Notes under the pieces: model-generated
What the model saw: only the letters and a program-made list of their open reading frames with translations
Databases searched by the model: none
Told to the model about the DNA's origin: nothing
Made by a program: the position numbers and the translations under genes
NCBI RefSeq assembly: GCF_029873635.1
Contig: NC_080422.1
Span: forward strand, 910,001 to 974,000
Direction: 5' to 3'
DNA: 64,000 bases
Origin: Malania oleifera
Lineage: Eukaryota > Streptophyta > Magnoliopsida > Santalales > Ximeniaceae
Shown here: positions 20,978 to 31,583 of the stretch, piece by piece
Layout of the letters: every line of letters begins with the position of its first letter
Numbering within the stretch: the stretch's first letter is position 1

Positions 20978-21873
20978 CAATATCTAGATTTAATTTGTAC
21001 AAACCATTTATTAAACTTCCAATGCCTATGGTAACTAAATTTTTAGATAAATAAACTATAGAGTTTACAAGATGAAATTCTTCAAATGTGCTAGTCTAAA
21101 AATTGAAATTAAATTTCTGGAAAAAGAAGGTACATAAAAAGTGTTTTCAAGATCTAGTTGAAATTTATTTTCTAAAACAAACCTAAAAGTCCCCACTGCG
21201 AACACATCCCATTTATAGAATAGATGCCTTATTCACTTCTCGTTGGTTTCCTTAGGCTGAGAAAGCCCTGCATGACATTAACAACGTAAATTGTAGTACC
21301 TGAATCAATCCACCATGTATTATGATGAGTATCCATGAAATTAGATTCATAACACACAAGAACATTGAGATTACCTTTTTTCACGAGCCATTGCTTGTAT
21401 TTCAAGCAATCTTTCTTTTGGCGCCCCTTTTTCTTACAGAAGAAGCATGCATCCCTATGATCATTTCGTTTTAATGACCCTTCTTCCTTCTTCTTAAAAG
21501 GTTTACCATAAGCACCTTTACCTTTCTTTCCTTGTCTCTTTTTGTGAGTGACAAAATTGGCACTCTTCAAATTTTCATGTTTCAACCCCTCCTCTTCTTG
21601 CACACACATAGTCAGCAGCTCATTAATAGACCATTTTTCCTTATGTGTATTGTATGATATTTTAAATGGTCCATATGCTGCAAAGAGAGAGTTGAGTATG
21701 AAATGGACAAGAAAGGATTCTGTAATCTCAATTTCCAAGGACTTGAGGTGGGCTGCAATGTCCCTCATTTCCATGATGTGCTCACACACACTCTTAGATT
21801 TGTAATGTTTCATCACTGACAGCTTGTTCATTAGGGTGCTAGCAAGTGCCTTGTCAGAACTAACAAATTGCTC
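20978..21873 (-). pseudogene. Copia (minus) gag C-terminus and protease
   Basis: The frame at 21229-21870 carries the gag region from SSDKALASTLMNKLSVMK through a zinc knuckle CFFCKKKGRQKKDC, in which the usual His is replaced. It then reaches the protease active-site block WWIDSGTTIYVVN. Weaker protease/pre-integrase homology (LYKLNLD) continues to the edge of solo LTR C. The N-terminal part of gag lies beyond the L1 at 23364. Confidence 0.88.
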
Positions 21874-23363
21874 TTTTTTTTTTGGATCAAAATGGGGTAA
21901 AATATATTGATCAAAAGAATACTTACAAATACACTGGGCATTCCTAGGCCAAACAATATACATCATAACCCAGGCATACCCGGAGACCAATCATGGCCAA
22001 TCCTTTGTAGCTAACAAAATCAATCCAAGTACAACACTCCAAGCAAATTAAACAAGATACATATCAAATTAATCAAAAACAGCCCTATAGACATATTTTT
22101 TTATCACAATTACCAACTCTATAGGGGAGATTACATGATTTTCAAATCTATATCTATTCCTAAAGTGCCATATAAAGTACACCGTCGTAGCAAGATCAAT
22201 TCTTTTTCCCGCCGCATGGACACCATTACCTTTCACTTCTTTATGGATCCATTTGGTGGCAGCCTTAATGGTAGACATAGATCGCCTTAGGCCCAACCAC
22301 TCTTTAATTTCTCTCCACACTTCTTCCAAAAATTTACATTTGAAGAACAAGTGATCCTGTGTCTCCAACTCTTCCTTACAAAACACACAACTCTGCTCAA
22401 TTCCTTCCACTGGTAGTTTATCACAAGTAGGTAGTTTTCCGTTAACTCCAAGCCAAAGACAAAAGGCATGTTTAGGTAAGCTCCCATTGAACCACTCCCC
22501 TTTCACCCATGGAACTCTATGGTTTTTTTTCCCTCCAGAACTCATAGATTTTTTTTTGCATTATTTCCCCATTTGTTCATCAATTCAATAGCTAGATCAA
22601 TGCTACCAGCTTTCAGCACAATTTGGTTTTTCAACTCCATTATCTTCTTGAAAAGGCATGAATCTCCTTTGTTTGGAGAGACATCCCAGATCTCGGTTTC
22701 CTTCAAGTAGTAGTGGTGCACCCATTTTGTCCACAAGCTATCCTTCTTTGAGTGAATATTCCAAAGAGTCTTTGTTAAGAGGGTGTTGTTCCAATTTTTT
22801 AGGTCAAGTATACCAAGACCACCTTCAGCTTTCGGCAAACATACCTCCTTCCAGGCCACAAGAGACATTTTTTTTCCACCCCATAGGAAAACTTTGCAAA
22901 GTTTAACTACATGCTTCAAAATATTCGGAGGAATCGGGAAAATCGCAAGCCAAAATCATTCCATGCCCTGTACAACAGAATTAATAATCTCAAGCTTGCC
23001 AGCATAAGATAACGTGTGGCCTGGCCAGCTCTTGAGCAGATTGGAGATGCTGTCAATGAGGGGTCTATAGTGAACTGAATTCAGCTTTGTAGACAGCAGA
23101 GGAATTCCCAAGTATCTAAAAGGAAAAGCATCTAATTTCATACCAGACAACCTCAGCACATCATCCATATTTGAGTCTTTCATTCCTACTTGGTAGAAAT
23201 TAGATTTATTTAGATTGACTGTCAACCCTGAGTAGTAGGAAAAATCATTGAGGCACTTCAACAAATATTTGATAGAAGCATTATCACCACGAGAGAATAA
23301 CATTAAATCATCTGCGAAGGCCAGATGAGTGATCCCCAAACTTTCACACTTCGGGTGAAATTT
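21874..23363 (-). mobile_element. 5'-truncated L1-type LINE inside Copia gag
   Basis: Minus-strand LINE with an A tail (T run at 21874-21883 on the plus strand). It encodes the end of reverse transcriptase (ITHLAFADDLMLFSRGD, then FRYLGIPL), the connecting region (KMSLVAWKEVCLPKAEGGLG), and a C-terminal zf-RVT domain (CVFCKEELETQDHLFFKC). It is broken into three frames (22956-23363, 22542-22919, 22069-22545). It separates the gag sequence AIEE from QFVSSDKA, with only a short possible duplication (AAGAG, or GAG(A/C)AATTT). Endonuclease and most of the reverse transcriptase are missing. Confidence 0.9.
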
Positions 23364-23681
23364 CTCTTCAATAGCCTTTATGTAGTCCTTGACATAGTCA
23401 CACTCAGGAATTGACCCTCTAATGCTCTTGCTAACATGTGACTTGATGAACATTAGACACAGACGATTGTATTTCTTCCACCGTTCATAGGCCAATTGAT
23501 ATGTAGCAGGACTTGATTCCGTAGGTACTGCCGATTTGTCAATACGGAGTGCTAGATCAATATCCATGCACCCTAATGTCAAGAGGATTTTGTCCTTCCA
23601 ATCCGAAAAATTTTCACCGTTCAGAATTGGAATATGAGAATCATTACTTAATATAGAAGTAACAGCAACTGCAATGACCAA
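23364..23681 (-). pseudogene. Copia (minus) gag N-terminus
   Basis: Starts with ATG at 23681 and reads ILNGENFSDWKDKILLTLG, then YERWKKYNRLCLMFI, then YIKAIEE, which is the standard N-terminal gag of Copia elements. It then runs in frame into L1 sequence, giving a single 241-codon open frame across the insertion. No LTR or primer-binding site was found upstream to the right, so the 5' end of the element is missing. Confidence 0.85.
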
Positions 23682-23689
23682 GAAATTTA

Positions 23690-24510
23690 ATTAATACTAT
23701 GAAACAAAACTGTAGTTTGAACCAACCAATGTTAGATTCAAAAGAAAAAATTTAAACCTTTCCTGTGGCTATAGGTTGCATAATACATTAGATATGCTTA
23801 AACTTTATAATAAGACTAGTGGAATGAGGAAACCTATACCTATGGGTATTTAGTATTCCCTTTCTTAATCACTATCTTATTCCAATCATGTCAAAGAAAA
23901 TAATTACCTTCCTGTAGGGTAAAGTAATCATCAACTGTGACTTAACTGCAATGTGGATTTAAAGTCAATTTATAAAAAAATATTTGCGTGTTATAAAATT
24001 GTTGTGGCTAATATTATTTAGAAACTTTAATATTCTAGGCCTATTTTACTGTAGATATGAATATCACTACCAAGTAAGTTCCCAGGAAAGATTTTTCTTT
24101 CCTAGAGAAAACTTCAAGATTCCCAAGAAAGATGGAGGGGTCACAATGGTCCCGCTTAAAATCCAATCTCCTAAACAGAATCTCCTTAGATGTACACATC
24201 CATACCCCACAACAAACAATCCATTAATTTAAGTAAGGCTTATATAATCATGTATTTTAATACTGATGTACATGAAATAAAATACAATTTTAACAGCAAT
24301 AAGCCTAATTAATAAAGACATATATTGGCATTTACATAAAAATTTAATAAATGCACAAATAATAATCACAATTATAGGCCAAAAAAATATATTAATAAAT
24401 GCATATATGACATGCATTAAATATTTATGTACTTTTTTTTTTTTGACCAAGCAGATGATAGAGGAGAAGAGGGAGTTGGGTGCAAGAAAAGAAGCAATTT
24501 TATTTCCTGT
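23690..24510. other. No gene seen
   Basis: AT-rich sequence right of the Copia remnant. It has one small perfect inverted repeat (AGGAAAG/CTTTCCT around 24089-24110) and no coding frame of note. Confidence 0.45.
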
Positions 24511-24513
24511 TTT

Positions 24514-24930
24514 GGGTAAATTGCAATGATGTACCTCGAAGTTTAGTCCAATTGTAATAATGACATTTCAACTCCTTTGCTTGCAATCAAATTGCAACTT
24601 GATCCTTGACCAATGACCACCATCAATTTGCTAACATACATAACAGATGCAAGAAACAAGCAGAACCTTGTACACGACCTTTTCTCCACTTCTATTAAGG
24701 CCTAAAAAATGAGTCTTTTAAATGACCTTTTTTTTTTTAAAAAAAAAAACTAAACTCAAATGAGCAAAAAAGTAATTTAAAGGACTCACAGGTTCCTTCT
24801 GAAAGCTAAAGCCAATTTAATGGTCAAGAATCACACAGTAATTTAATTGCAAATCTAAAGAATTAAAATCAAAACATGAGGATAAAGTGTATGCTGCAAC
24901 TTGAAGGATCAATTGTGTAATTTACCTTTT
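24514..24930. mobile_element. MITE-like inverted-repeat element
   Basis: The left end (GGGTAAATTGCAATGATGTA) and the reverse complement of the right end (AGGTAAATTACACAATTGAT) are imperfect inverted repeats ~30 bases long. The GGGTAAATTAC-type terminus is common in non-autonomous plant DNA transposons. The interior is non-coding. No clear target duplication was resolved. Confidence 0.5.
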
Positions 24931-25530
24931 TCACTTTTTACCCCAAAAACGTCGTTAAAAAAAAAAAAGTTGACTTTGGAAGGATTCATTACAACCCATT
25001 ACCAACAAACAAAACATGATAATTTTCCCACTCAACTTTTCCTTCCACCCCCTTTTCCTATTCATGTCGAAAGTGAATGATTCATCATAGAAATGAATCC
25101 TGTAATATCAAAATCAATTTCTTGAAAAATAATTTCATGTGATTTTAGAATAATAGAAACTAAGCAATATGACATGGGGTTGGCTTTTATACCACTAATG
25201 AAAGCATAATTTCAGAAACTACAAACCAACAATTGTTTACAAGCGGAAGAGAACAGTGATCTGACCTCCAGCCATAACTACTCAAGTCTTCAAGAAAGGA
25301 ATTTAAAATAAGAAATAGAACTATGAGAAATAGATAAAGAGATTTGGGAATTATCTTTACCCTTACTGTGTTTCAGAAGAGTAGAAGGAGTAGGATTTTT
25401 TGCCAGGTCTATATCACCGTAAGTCAATGTGTGATTTAATGGTTAATCACAGACCCTATTTATAGACCGGTCAAGATCCCATCCACTAAGAGATTTCCTC
25501 TTACATTTCTTACCAAGGGATTGTGAGTTT

Positions 25531-25621
25531 TCAAAATCTCTCATTTGAATTTCAAATTAGATTCAAAATCTTTCATTTGAATTTCAAATCAGATTCAAAT
25601 CTTCTATTTGAATTTCAAACC
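25531..25621. repeat. 31-bp tandem repeat, three copies
   Basis: The unit TTCAAAATCTTTCATTTGAA plus TTTCAAATCAGA repeats at about 25531, 25562 and 25593 with few changes. It lies ~820 bases upstream of the RING-H2 start codon, next to paired GACTTAGTCTTA motifs (25625-25650). It could be part of an unrecognised LTR (CTATTTATAGACC nearby). Confidence 0.85.
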
Positions 25622-25933
25622 GATGACTTAGTCTTAGGAGACTTAGTCTTAGTATATTAAGTAGTTACTATAAAATCTCATCTTTCATATTTGATTTTTT
25701 GAATAAAATAATAATTATAATAATTTAGATAATAGTATTTTCAAATAAGACAAGGTGTGTTATGTGTGCCACCAAAAGAAGGAAACATGCGCGCTAACAT
25801 ATTTATATTCTAAATGCAGGTTATTATATAATATGAATGCCCTACATTGGTTTCAGCTTATGAATTTTTCATTTGATTAACACTTGATTGCAGAATATCA
25901 CACTTGTGGTAATGTCAAAAATGTCAAACTTCA

Positions 25934-26035
25934 CTCCCTTTGGAGTTGTTGTGGGTCAACTTCAAGGGGCGTGAGATTAGTCACGTGGACCATAAAATGG
26001 ACCCGTGAAAACCGGTGCGTAATGTAAAAAAAAAT
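25934..26035 (+). mobile_element. SINE-like insertion with 17-bp target duplications
   Basis: A 102-base segment ending in an A-rich tail is flanked by identical AAAAATGTCAAACTTCA at 25917-25933 and 26036-26052. It contains GGGTCAACTTC, resembling a Pol III B box, followed by GCGTGAGATTAGTCACGTGG and ACCGGTGCG, a block typical of plant tRNA-derived SINEs. No good A box is seen, so it may be 5'-truncated. Confidence 0.85.
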
Positions 26036-26446
26036 AAAAATGTCAAACTTCATAAAAAAAAATGTCTTCTCGCTGCCCACTCTAGATTAGCAGAAACTTT
26101 TATTCTTCGTTATCCTTTGTGTTCCCCAGAACTCACACAGCTATACAGGCATAAATTAATAATGGCAGTAAGCGGTGTTAAAATATAATGGGGCTGAGGA
26201 AGGAGATGACACAGCACAAGCAAGTAAACAACTAAAAAAATAGTGAGGTTGATAATTTTATAGTAGTTCTCCATCTGCCTTGCACATGGTCCCCTTAATA
26301 TATTTCAAAGTTTCAACCACCAAGAAGCTAAGCTATTCATCATTGTTATCTTATCAATCAATCGATCCATCCCATTATAATGGCATAAAGCCAGTTCAAT
26401 TCATAAATATGGATTTTCAGGGATTTGATCCATTAAGATTGTAAAG

Positions 26447-27034
26447 ATGCCAAAGTACTCAGCAACAGTAGCGATGTTCCTGTTGAAGCTGCTACGCCAC
26501 CTGAAGATCATCTTCATGGCCGTATTAACTCATCTGGGGATGTTAAATTTCCACCCGAGGCCTTCATCGCCATTAACTGGCAATACTAATGACGATGAAG
26601 GAGTATATGATCCCACCAACTCTGTTCTGGTAATGGACTGGCCTTGCCCTTTGCCTGTTCCAATCCCACTCTACATTTTGAAGGCTTCCATCAAGAATAG
26701 GCTTCCGGTGATGGAATATGCTGATTTTCTGATGATCAACAGATCATCATCGTCATCATCATCATCACCATCATCAGGAGTAATAATCAGCAGCCAAGAC
26801 AGTGATCAAGAGTTGAATACTAGAGTGGTATGTGCAGTGTGCTTGGATAGTGTAGAGAGAAAGCATGAGATCAGAGAGCTGCCCAACTGCTTTCATGTGT
26901 TCCACAGAGAGTGCTTGGATAGTTGGGTGGATGAAGATGGGGTAACCTGCCCTGTCTGCAGATCCATGCTGTTTCCGCCCTTCAGGGGGGTTAAAGGTGT
27001 CCTCATCTATCAATACCATGGGTATGATGTTTGA
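26447..27034 (+). CDS. RING-H2 finger E3 ubiquitin ligase
   Basis: A complete single-exon frame of 195 codons and the only intact protein gene in the window. Residues ~8-32 are hydrophobic with basic residues interspersed, a possible N-terminal membrane anchor. A Ser run (residues 100-107) precedes a RING-H2 domain. Its ligands are C129, C132, C148, H150, H153, C156, C168 and C171, giving spacing C-x2-C-x15-C-x-H-x2-H-x2-C-x11-C-x2-C. The Trp before the last pair (W160) matches E2-binding RING-H2 proteins. Size and layout resemble the RHA1/BRH1 group of plant ATL-like ligases, but I do not assign an orthologue. Such proteins transfer ubiquitin from an E2 to target proteins. The start ATG follows a TAA (26441) in the same frame. 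An AT-rich TTAATATATTT near 26296 could serve as TATA. A SINE and a 31-bp tandem repeat lie upstream. Confidence 0.93.
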   Translation: MPKYSATVAMFLLKLLRHLKIIFMAVLTHLGMLNFHPRPSSPLTGNTNDDEGVYDPTNSVLVMDWPCPLPVPIPLYILKASIKNRLPVMEYADFLMINRSSSSSSSSPSSGVIISSQDSDQELNTRVVCAVCLDSVERKHEIRELPNCFHVFHRECLDSWVDEDGVTCPVCRSMLFPPFRGVKGVLIYQYHGYDV

Positions 27035-28640
27035 TGGAATTCCGCTTAGTTGCATCATGAATTAATTGTGAAGACTACGCAGCAGGTACATTTTGTAAGT
27101 AATTGACTTTCCCGAAACACAGGCTGGGATCCAAATTATCTGCAACTATTGTGTAGTTCATTTTATAAATAAAATTCTTTGGAGGCGTGGCCATGTATGG
27201 GATCACCACAAGGGTTGCAGCAAAATTGTACTGCAATTGATTCTTTTTCAGATTTTCAAACTTTTAACCTTAAAAAAAAAACCTCTCATGCTAGATACTG
27301 GCTGGGGGAGCAAACCTAATCATGCTAGATCTGTGAGGGACTGATGCTTTTAAACAATCACATAATCCAAGCTAGAACTTCATACCCAGAAGTCACCATC
27401 AAATTTGCCAAGTTCCCCAAAAAGGGAACATCATCTTCAGTGCAAAGGTTGCTGCTTCCTGACTCCTTCCTGCTCTGCCAGAACGACCTCTGGTTCAAAG
27501 GCATACAGAGACGATTTCATAAAAACAAAATATGTGCTCTTCGAAATCTTTTGCAATGAGAATTCATTAAGATTACATTTGGATCAAATATTTGTTGGGG
27601 GATAAAACCTGGAGCAACAATCACACACGGAGAAAATAAACAAAACACATCCACAATGGAACACCGGATTTACGTGGTTTGGTCCAAACTGACCTACATC
27701 CACAGGAGCACACACCACTGCACTATAAACTGGGAGAAACAATACAAGGAGGAGCCACTACACACATAGCGAATACAAGTCCACACACACACACGTATAT
27801 ATATACAAGAGGGAGCGGAGAGTTCAAGGAGGGTGGCTGCAGATTTCAACAAAATCTGCAGCGTAGGTGGCCTCCGGTCTTCAGTGTCAAAGGTGGTGGC
27901 TGGGTTGGTGCGGCTGTCGGCGGCTCCACACCTGTAAATTCAACAATATTTTGTGAGAGAGAAGTAAAGGAAAAGAAAATAAGAAAGAAATCAATTGTTC
28001 ATCATATTTTATCAATTTTCATTGCATTTTCTTTGAATCTCAAATATAACTGACAAAAAAATTTATTCGAATATAATTGAAAGTCAAAAAAGTTTAAGGT
28101 TAATGACATAAAATTAAAAATTTGTTCATTTTTTTACCATGTATTTATTTTCTGTTTCATTTTCCTTAATAATCAAACAAGAAAAAGTGGTTTGCTTCAT
28201 ATTTTTCTTTCCTTTCCGTTCCTATGTGTTTTCCAAGCTCCAAATGAAACCCAGCAGTTTCACAGAATGATGAAGTTTGGTATGCAGGCAACAAAAAGAA
28301 CAGGCCAAAACTTCAAAAAAAAAAAAAGTTGTCAAGAAAAATCAGCCTAGCAAAAATCGTAACAAGAATTTTCATTGAATGTGTGATACATACTGCATAA
28401 AGAATTTAATCTGATGGCTGTGTCATCATATTTGAGTACATATTACTACTGACTACTGTGAATATCTACTGCTACAGAATCTGGGAAAAATCATAATTAA
28501 TCAAACGATTGACACCTTTAAAATCCATGCCCTGAGCAATAACATTTGCCAGCACTCAAGTTCTCAATTCTCACTGTACTAAATTAATTTTAAAAAATGA
28601 GTATTATATGGGATCACACACATTGTACGGACGATGGACC
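27035..28640. other. No gene; possible LTR remnant
   Basis: 3' flank of the RING-H2 gene, then repeat-like DNA. Around 27600-27800 the sequence (ACACCGGATTTACGTGGTTT, then GACCTACATCCAC) resembles a plant LTR-element leader or LTR motif. No termini or coding sequence were found. The frame at 27679-28053 has no recognisable domain and includes an ACAC repeat. Confidence 0.35.
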
Positions 28641-28651
28641 CATGTCATTAC

Positions 28652-29587
28652 CTGTTTCTGGGACGAATCAGCACAGATAACGTTAACTCCGAACTTGTTG
28701 AATTCTAGTTCCTGGTATAGCTCTTCGGCTTGCTCCTTGGTTTGGGCAAACATTAGTAGTCTGAGGCCAGAGGATTCAGACTATAATTATGATAAAAAAT
28801 AAAAAAATGGGTAAAGAATTTGAAATTTGGTCCATTTGAAATGAGCACCACAAAAAGCAATTTTTTCACAAACAAATTTGAATAAACTGTCGCAGAGAAA
28901 TAAGTGCATAAGGTTTCTCAAGTGAGATGAATCCAGCGCCTAAATGCAGCAGAAAGGGCTACTAGTGCAAACACATCTACAATTTTAAAAACTACGCAAC
29001 CATGTGCTGTGAGGCAGGTGTTTGGTAGTATAAATCATTAAGCTTTTCTTTTTAAAAATAAATAGACTAGGATATAAGAAAGATCAACCTTTTCAGTTAA
29101 CATGAAAACTTTAGCCGCCTTCTTGCACTCTCTCATTGTCTGACCAGCTAACTCTCGTGAGACAAATAATAACAGCTTGAACACCATCCTTTGAAGCATG
29201 CTGATCATGTGGAGAGCTTTCATCACAGAAATTAGCCTTCAACGAAACTAATGCAAAAGCTCTGAAACATACCTCAAGTTTCATAAACGTGGGACACACA
29301 AAAACAAAGGATTTACCAGAACCAGTTGGAGCAGAAGCAAAGCATTCCCACGAATCCTACCTCTAACATACAATGATAATAAAATAGCAACCCTAGAAAT
29401 ATTCATCAGAACATCTAGAAAACACTGAATCAGCACTTGAGTTTGGGTTCTGATGAGGTTCAAGTCTGGGTGGATGCAGAAAAAGATAGCAAAAAGGACA
29501 GTTTGAATAGAAGATACAGATAGGAGGAAGCAGAATAGCCTGCCTTCGGATTAGTTGGGTTCTTTAAATCTAAATTCTGCCAAATTA
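28652..29587 (-). pseudogene. DEAD-box RNA helicase (ROK1/RH57-like) pseudogene
   Basis: Four helicase pieces occur in order on the minus strand. 29521-29587 has NLAEFRFKEPT and, after an apparent 2-base loss, RRQAI (Q motif). 29273-29360 has FASAPTGSGKSFVFVCP (motif I, Walker A), bounded by AG and GT. About 29089-29240 has ASKDGVQAVIICL then, after a one-base frameshift, SRELAGQTMRECKK (motif Ia), followed by GTTGAT. About 28652-28766 has LLMFAQTKEQAEELYQEL and ICADSSQKQ (start of the second RecA domain), followed by GTAATG. The DEAD and SAT motifs were not found. The order and wording fit ROK1-type helicases acting in 18S rRNA processing, by family knowledge. Frameshifts and missing exons make it non-functional. 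Confidence 0.85.
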
Positions 29588-29922
29588 CATAACAAATATA
29601 ATGGACATCAATATCTCAGCAAAACCAAATAAAATTTTAAGTTCAGTTATATGCAAATGAGCATTGCCATGATGAAGCAAACAGAAAGTGGTTGCAAAAA
29701 TAGTTGTTTTAGAGGGTAAGATGTGAAAACTAACAATGCTGCAGAAGAAACATCAACCTTCTAGCAAAATAAAAACATAAGCAGTTCAAGATAAGTTTTA
29801 TTCTAATTACCAATGCCGCAGAATTATTAACTTTGACAAGCAGATTTAATACTAATTCCTAACAAACAACGAGGTCCAGTTGTATGGTTTTATATATACA
29901 ACAAGGTCCCATACTCAGTTGT

Positions 29923-31490
29923 TGATGAGTCCCTAAAATACATGATTTTAGACTCTCATTTATTTTTATTTATCCTTACTTTATAATGTATTTATTCATA
30001 ATTATCATTGTTCAGAGCTATGCAAGATTTGTTTGTCTTTTTAAGAAAAACAAGTTAAAACCATGGAGTTAGACATTATAAGAAGCCAAGGAGAATTTGG
30101 AGGACTCAAAGCTCAAATCAGATGTTTAGCCAGGCTCCAGAAGCTTCAGATCATAAAGAGACAAGAAGATGATGCTCGATCATGTGGCGCGACCTGCAAC
30201 ACATAAGGGAGACTTAGTCTTCTACTGCAGACTCCAAGGTTCAGACTGAGATCAGAATGCTGTAAGGTTCGACCAAGTGCTTGACCAAGTGACTCTCCAG
30301 GGCGACCACGTCGAGATACTAAGGCAAAACCAAGAGCAGAAATACCGAGAGTCTCGACGAAGTGGTCGACCAAGAGACCTTTAGGGCCGACCATGTCGAG
30401 TTCCTGAGATTTCCTGAAGATCGAGATCCTACAAGTCTTAACCATTAGTTCGACTAGCAAGACCCTGAGGCGCGATGAAGTCGAAGACATTGAAGATTCG
30501 AATCCCTGACTTCCTGCGAGTCTCGATCAGGGCACGCACAAGGATGACAAAGGGGCGACTTGGTTGACAGCAACGATATTCTGCAGGAGATTTTCTGCGA
30601 ACTTTCCTAACTTGTAAAACAAACCTTGTAAACCATAGAGGCTATAAGTATTCGCTATGAACACAAGCTCTAGGTTCCTCTTTGGCCTCTCTTAGGTTAG
30701 TGACAGACTTAGGATGTCATTGAGAGCCAAGTTAGACTAGGAGTAGTATATATTTCTGGGTTGTGCATGAAGTGTTCGACGGCCTGTGACAACCGGCGGC
30801 GTTCATGTGTCTTCCAGTGTATATTACATGGTCTTCTTTTGTACTTCTTGGCGTTAGTGACAGACGTGATCAATGCAAAAGGATGATCTTTTTACATGCT
30901 TCCATTTAAAGCTTTCCCTTACTGCTTACATTTATGGTTTAGATTGTGATGATGTTTAGTGACAAGATTAGCACCTCTATTGCTTCAGTCAGGTACACCT
31001 ATTAGGCTACAGTCTCCCATAGAGGTTCTCATGATTGTTGAGATAGAGTATATTTCGGTTCCCGACCGTGCTCCGGATGGCTGGTGCACCCTTGCTACTC
31101 TATGCCCTTGAACGGCTCCTTGGATTGTTTAGCTGGGTTCCGGTTAGTTTAGTACGGTAAACTCAATGAACTTGGAGTAAGTAGAACAACATCCTAAACT
31201 ATACTCATGTCTAAACACTGTTGTGTAGGAGTATAGTTAATATAGATTTACTTGCTTTCATTTAATTGCTTTCTAGTAGTTGGTTAGATCTCACCCATTG
31301 AAAAATACCACCTTTTACTTCTTTGTCATAACAAGGCTATAATAAACTAAGTTGGAAGTGGTTTGATAACTGTACTTTAATTTTCCATGGATCAATACCC
31401 AACTTACCCACTTTCTACTAAACTTAGGATAGTTAGGTTTTATAAATATTATTTTTTGTAGTTAAGGACCAAGCCTTGGCGAGTTTACCA
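29923..31490 (+). mobile_element. Athila-like Gypsy 5' LTR, 1568 bp
   Basis: Runs from TGATGAGTCCCTAAAATAC to GAGTTTACCA. GTTGT at 29918-29922 matches GTTGT at 45478-45482 beyond the 3' LTR, so the whole element is one insertion (29923-45477). About 90 percent identity to the 3' LTR over a 200-base stretch compared by eye (30061-30260 against 41964-42160), mostly transitions, so the insertion is old. Degenerate ~84-base tandem units containing GACCA(C/T)GTCGAG occur at 30283, 30368 and 30452. Confidence 0.93.
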
Positions 31491-31495
31491 AATTT

Positions 31496-31513
31496 TGGCG
31501 TCGTTGTCGAGGA
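31496..31513 (+). other. Primer-binding site of the Athila-like element
   Basis: TGGCGTCGTTGTCGAGGA lies just after the 5' LTR. It corresponds to the TGGCGCCGTTGCCGGGGA site usual in this Gypsy lineage, with C-to-T and G-to-A changes at CpG-like positions, as expected after methylation-driven decay. Confidence 0.8.
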
Positions 31514-31583
31514 CTTGGCTAGAGTTATTAGCCAACTTCCACTTTAGAGTATTGTTGCCTTGTTCTTTTGATTTGCTCTCCTT

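Noticed and set aside
28652..29587. Helicase exons as a functional gene
   Set aside because: Frameshifts near 29160 and 29550 and absence of DEAD and SAT motifs in the region between exons.
30495..30510. TTCGAATCC resembling a tRNA T-arm
   Set aside because: No cloverleaf can be built around it; it is part of the Athila-like LTR and recurs in the 3' LTR.
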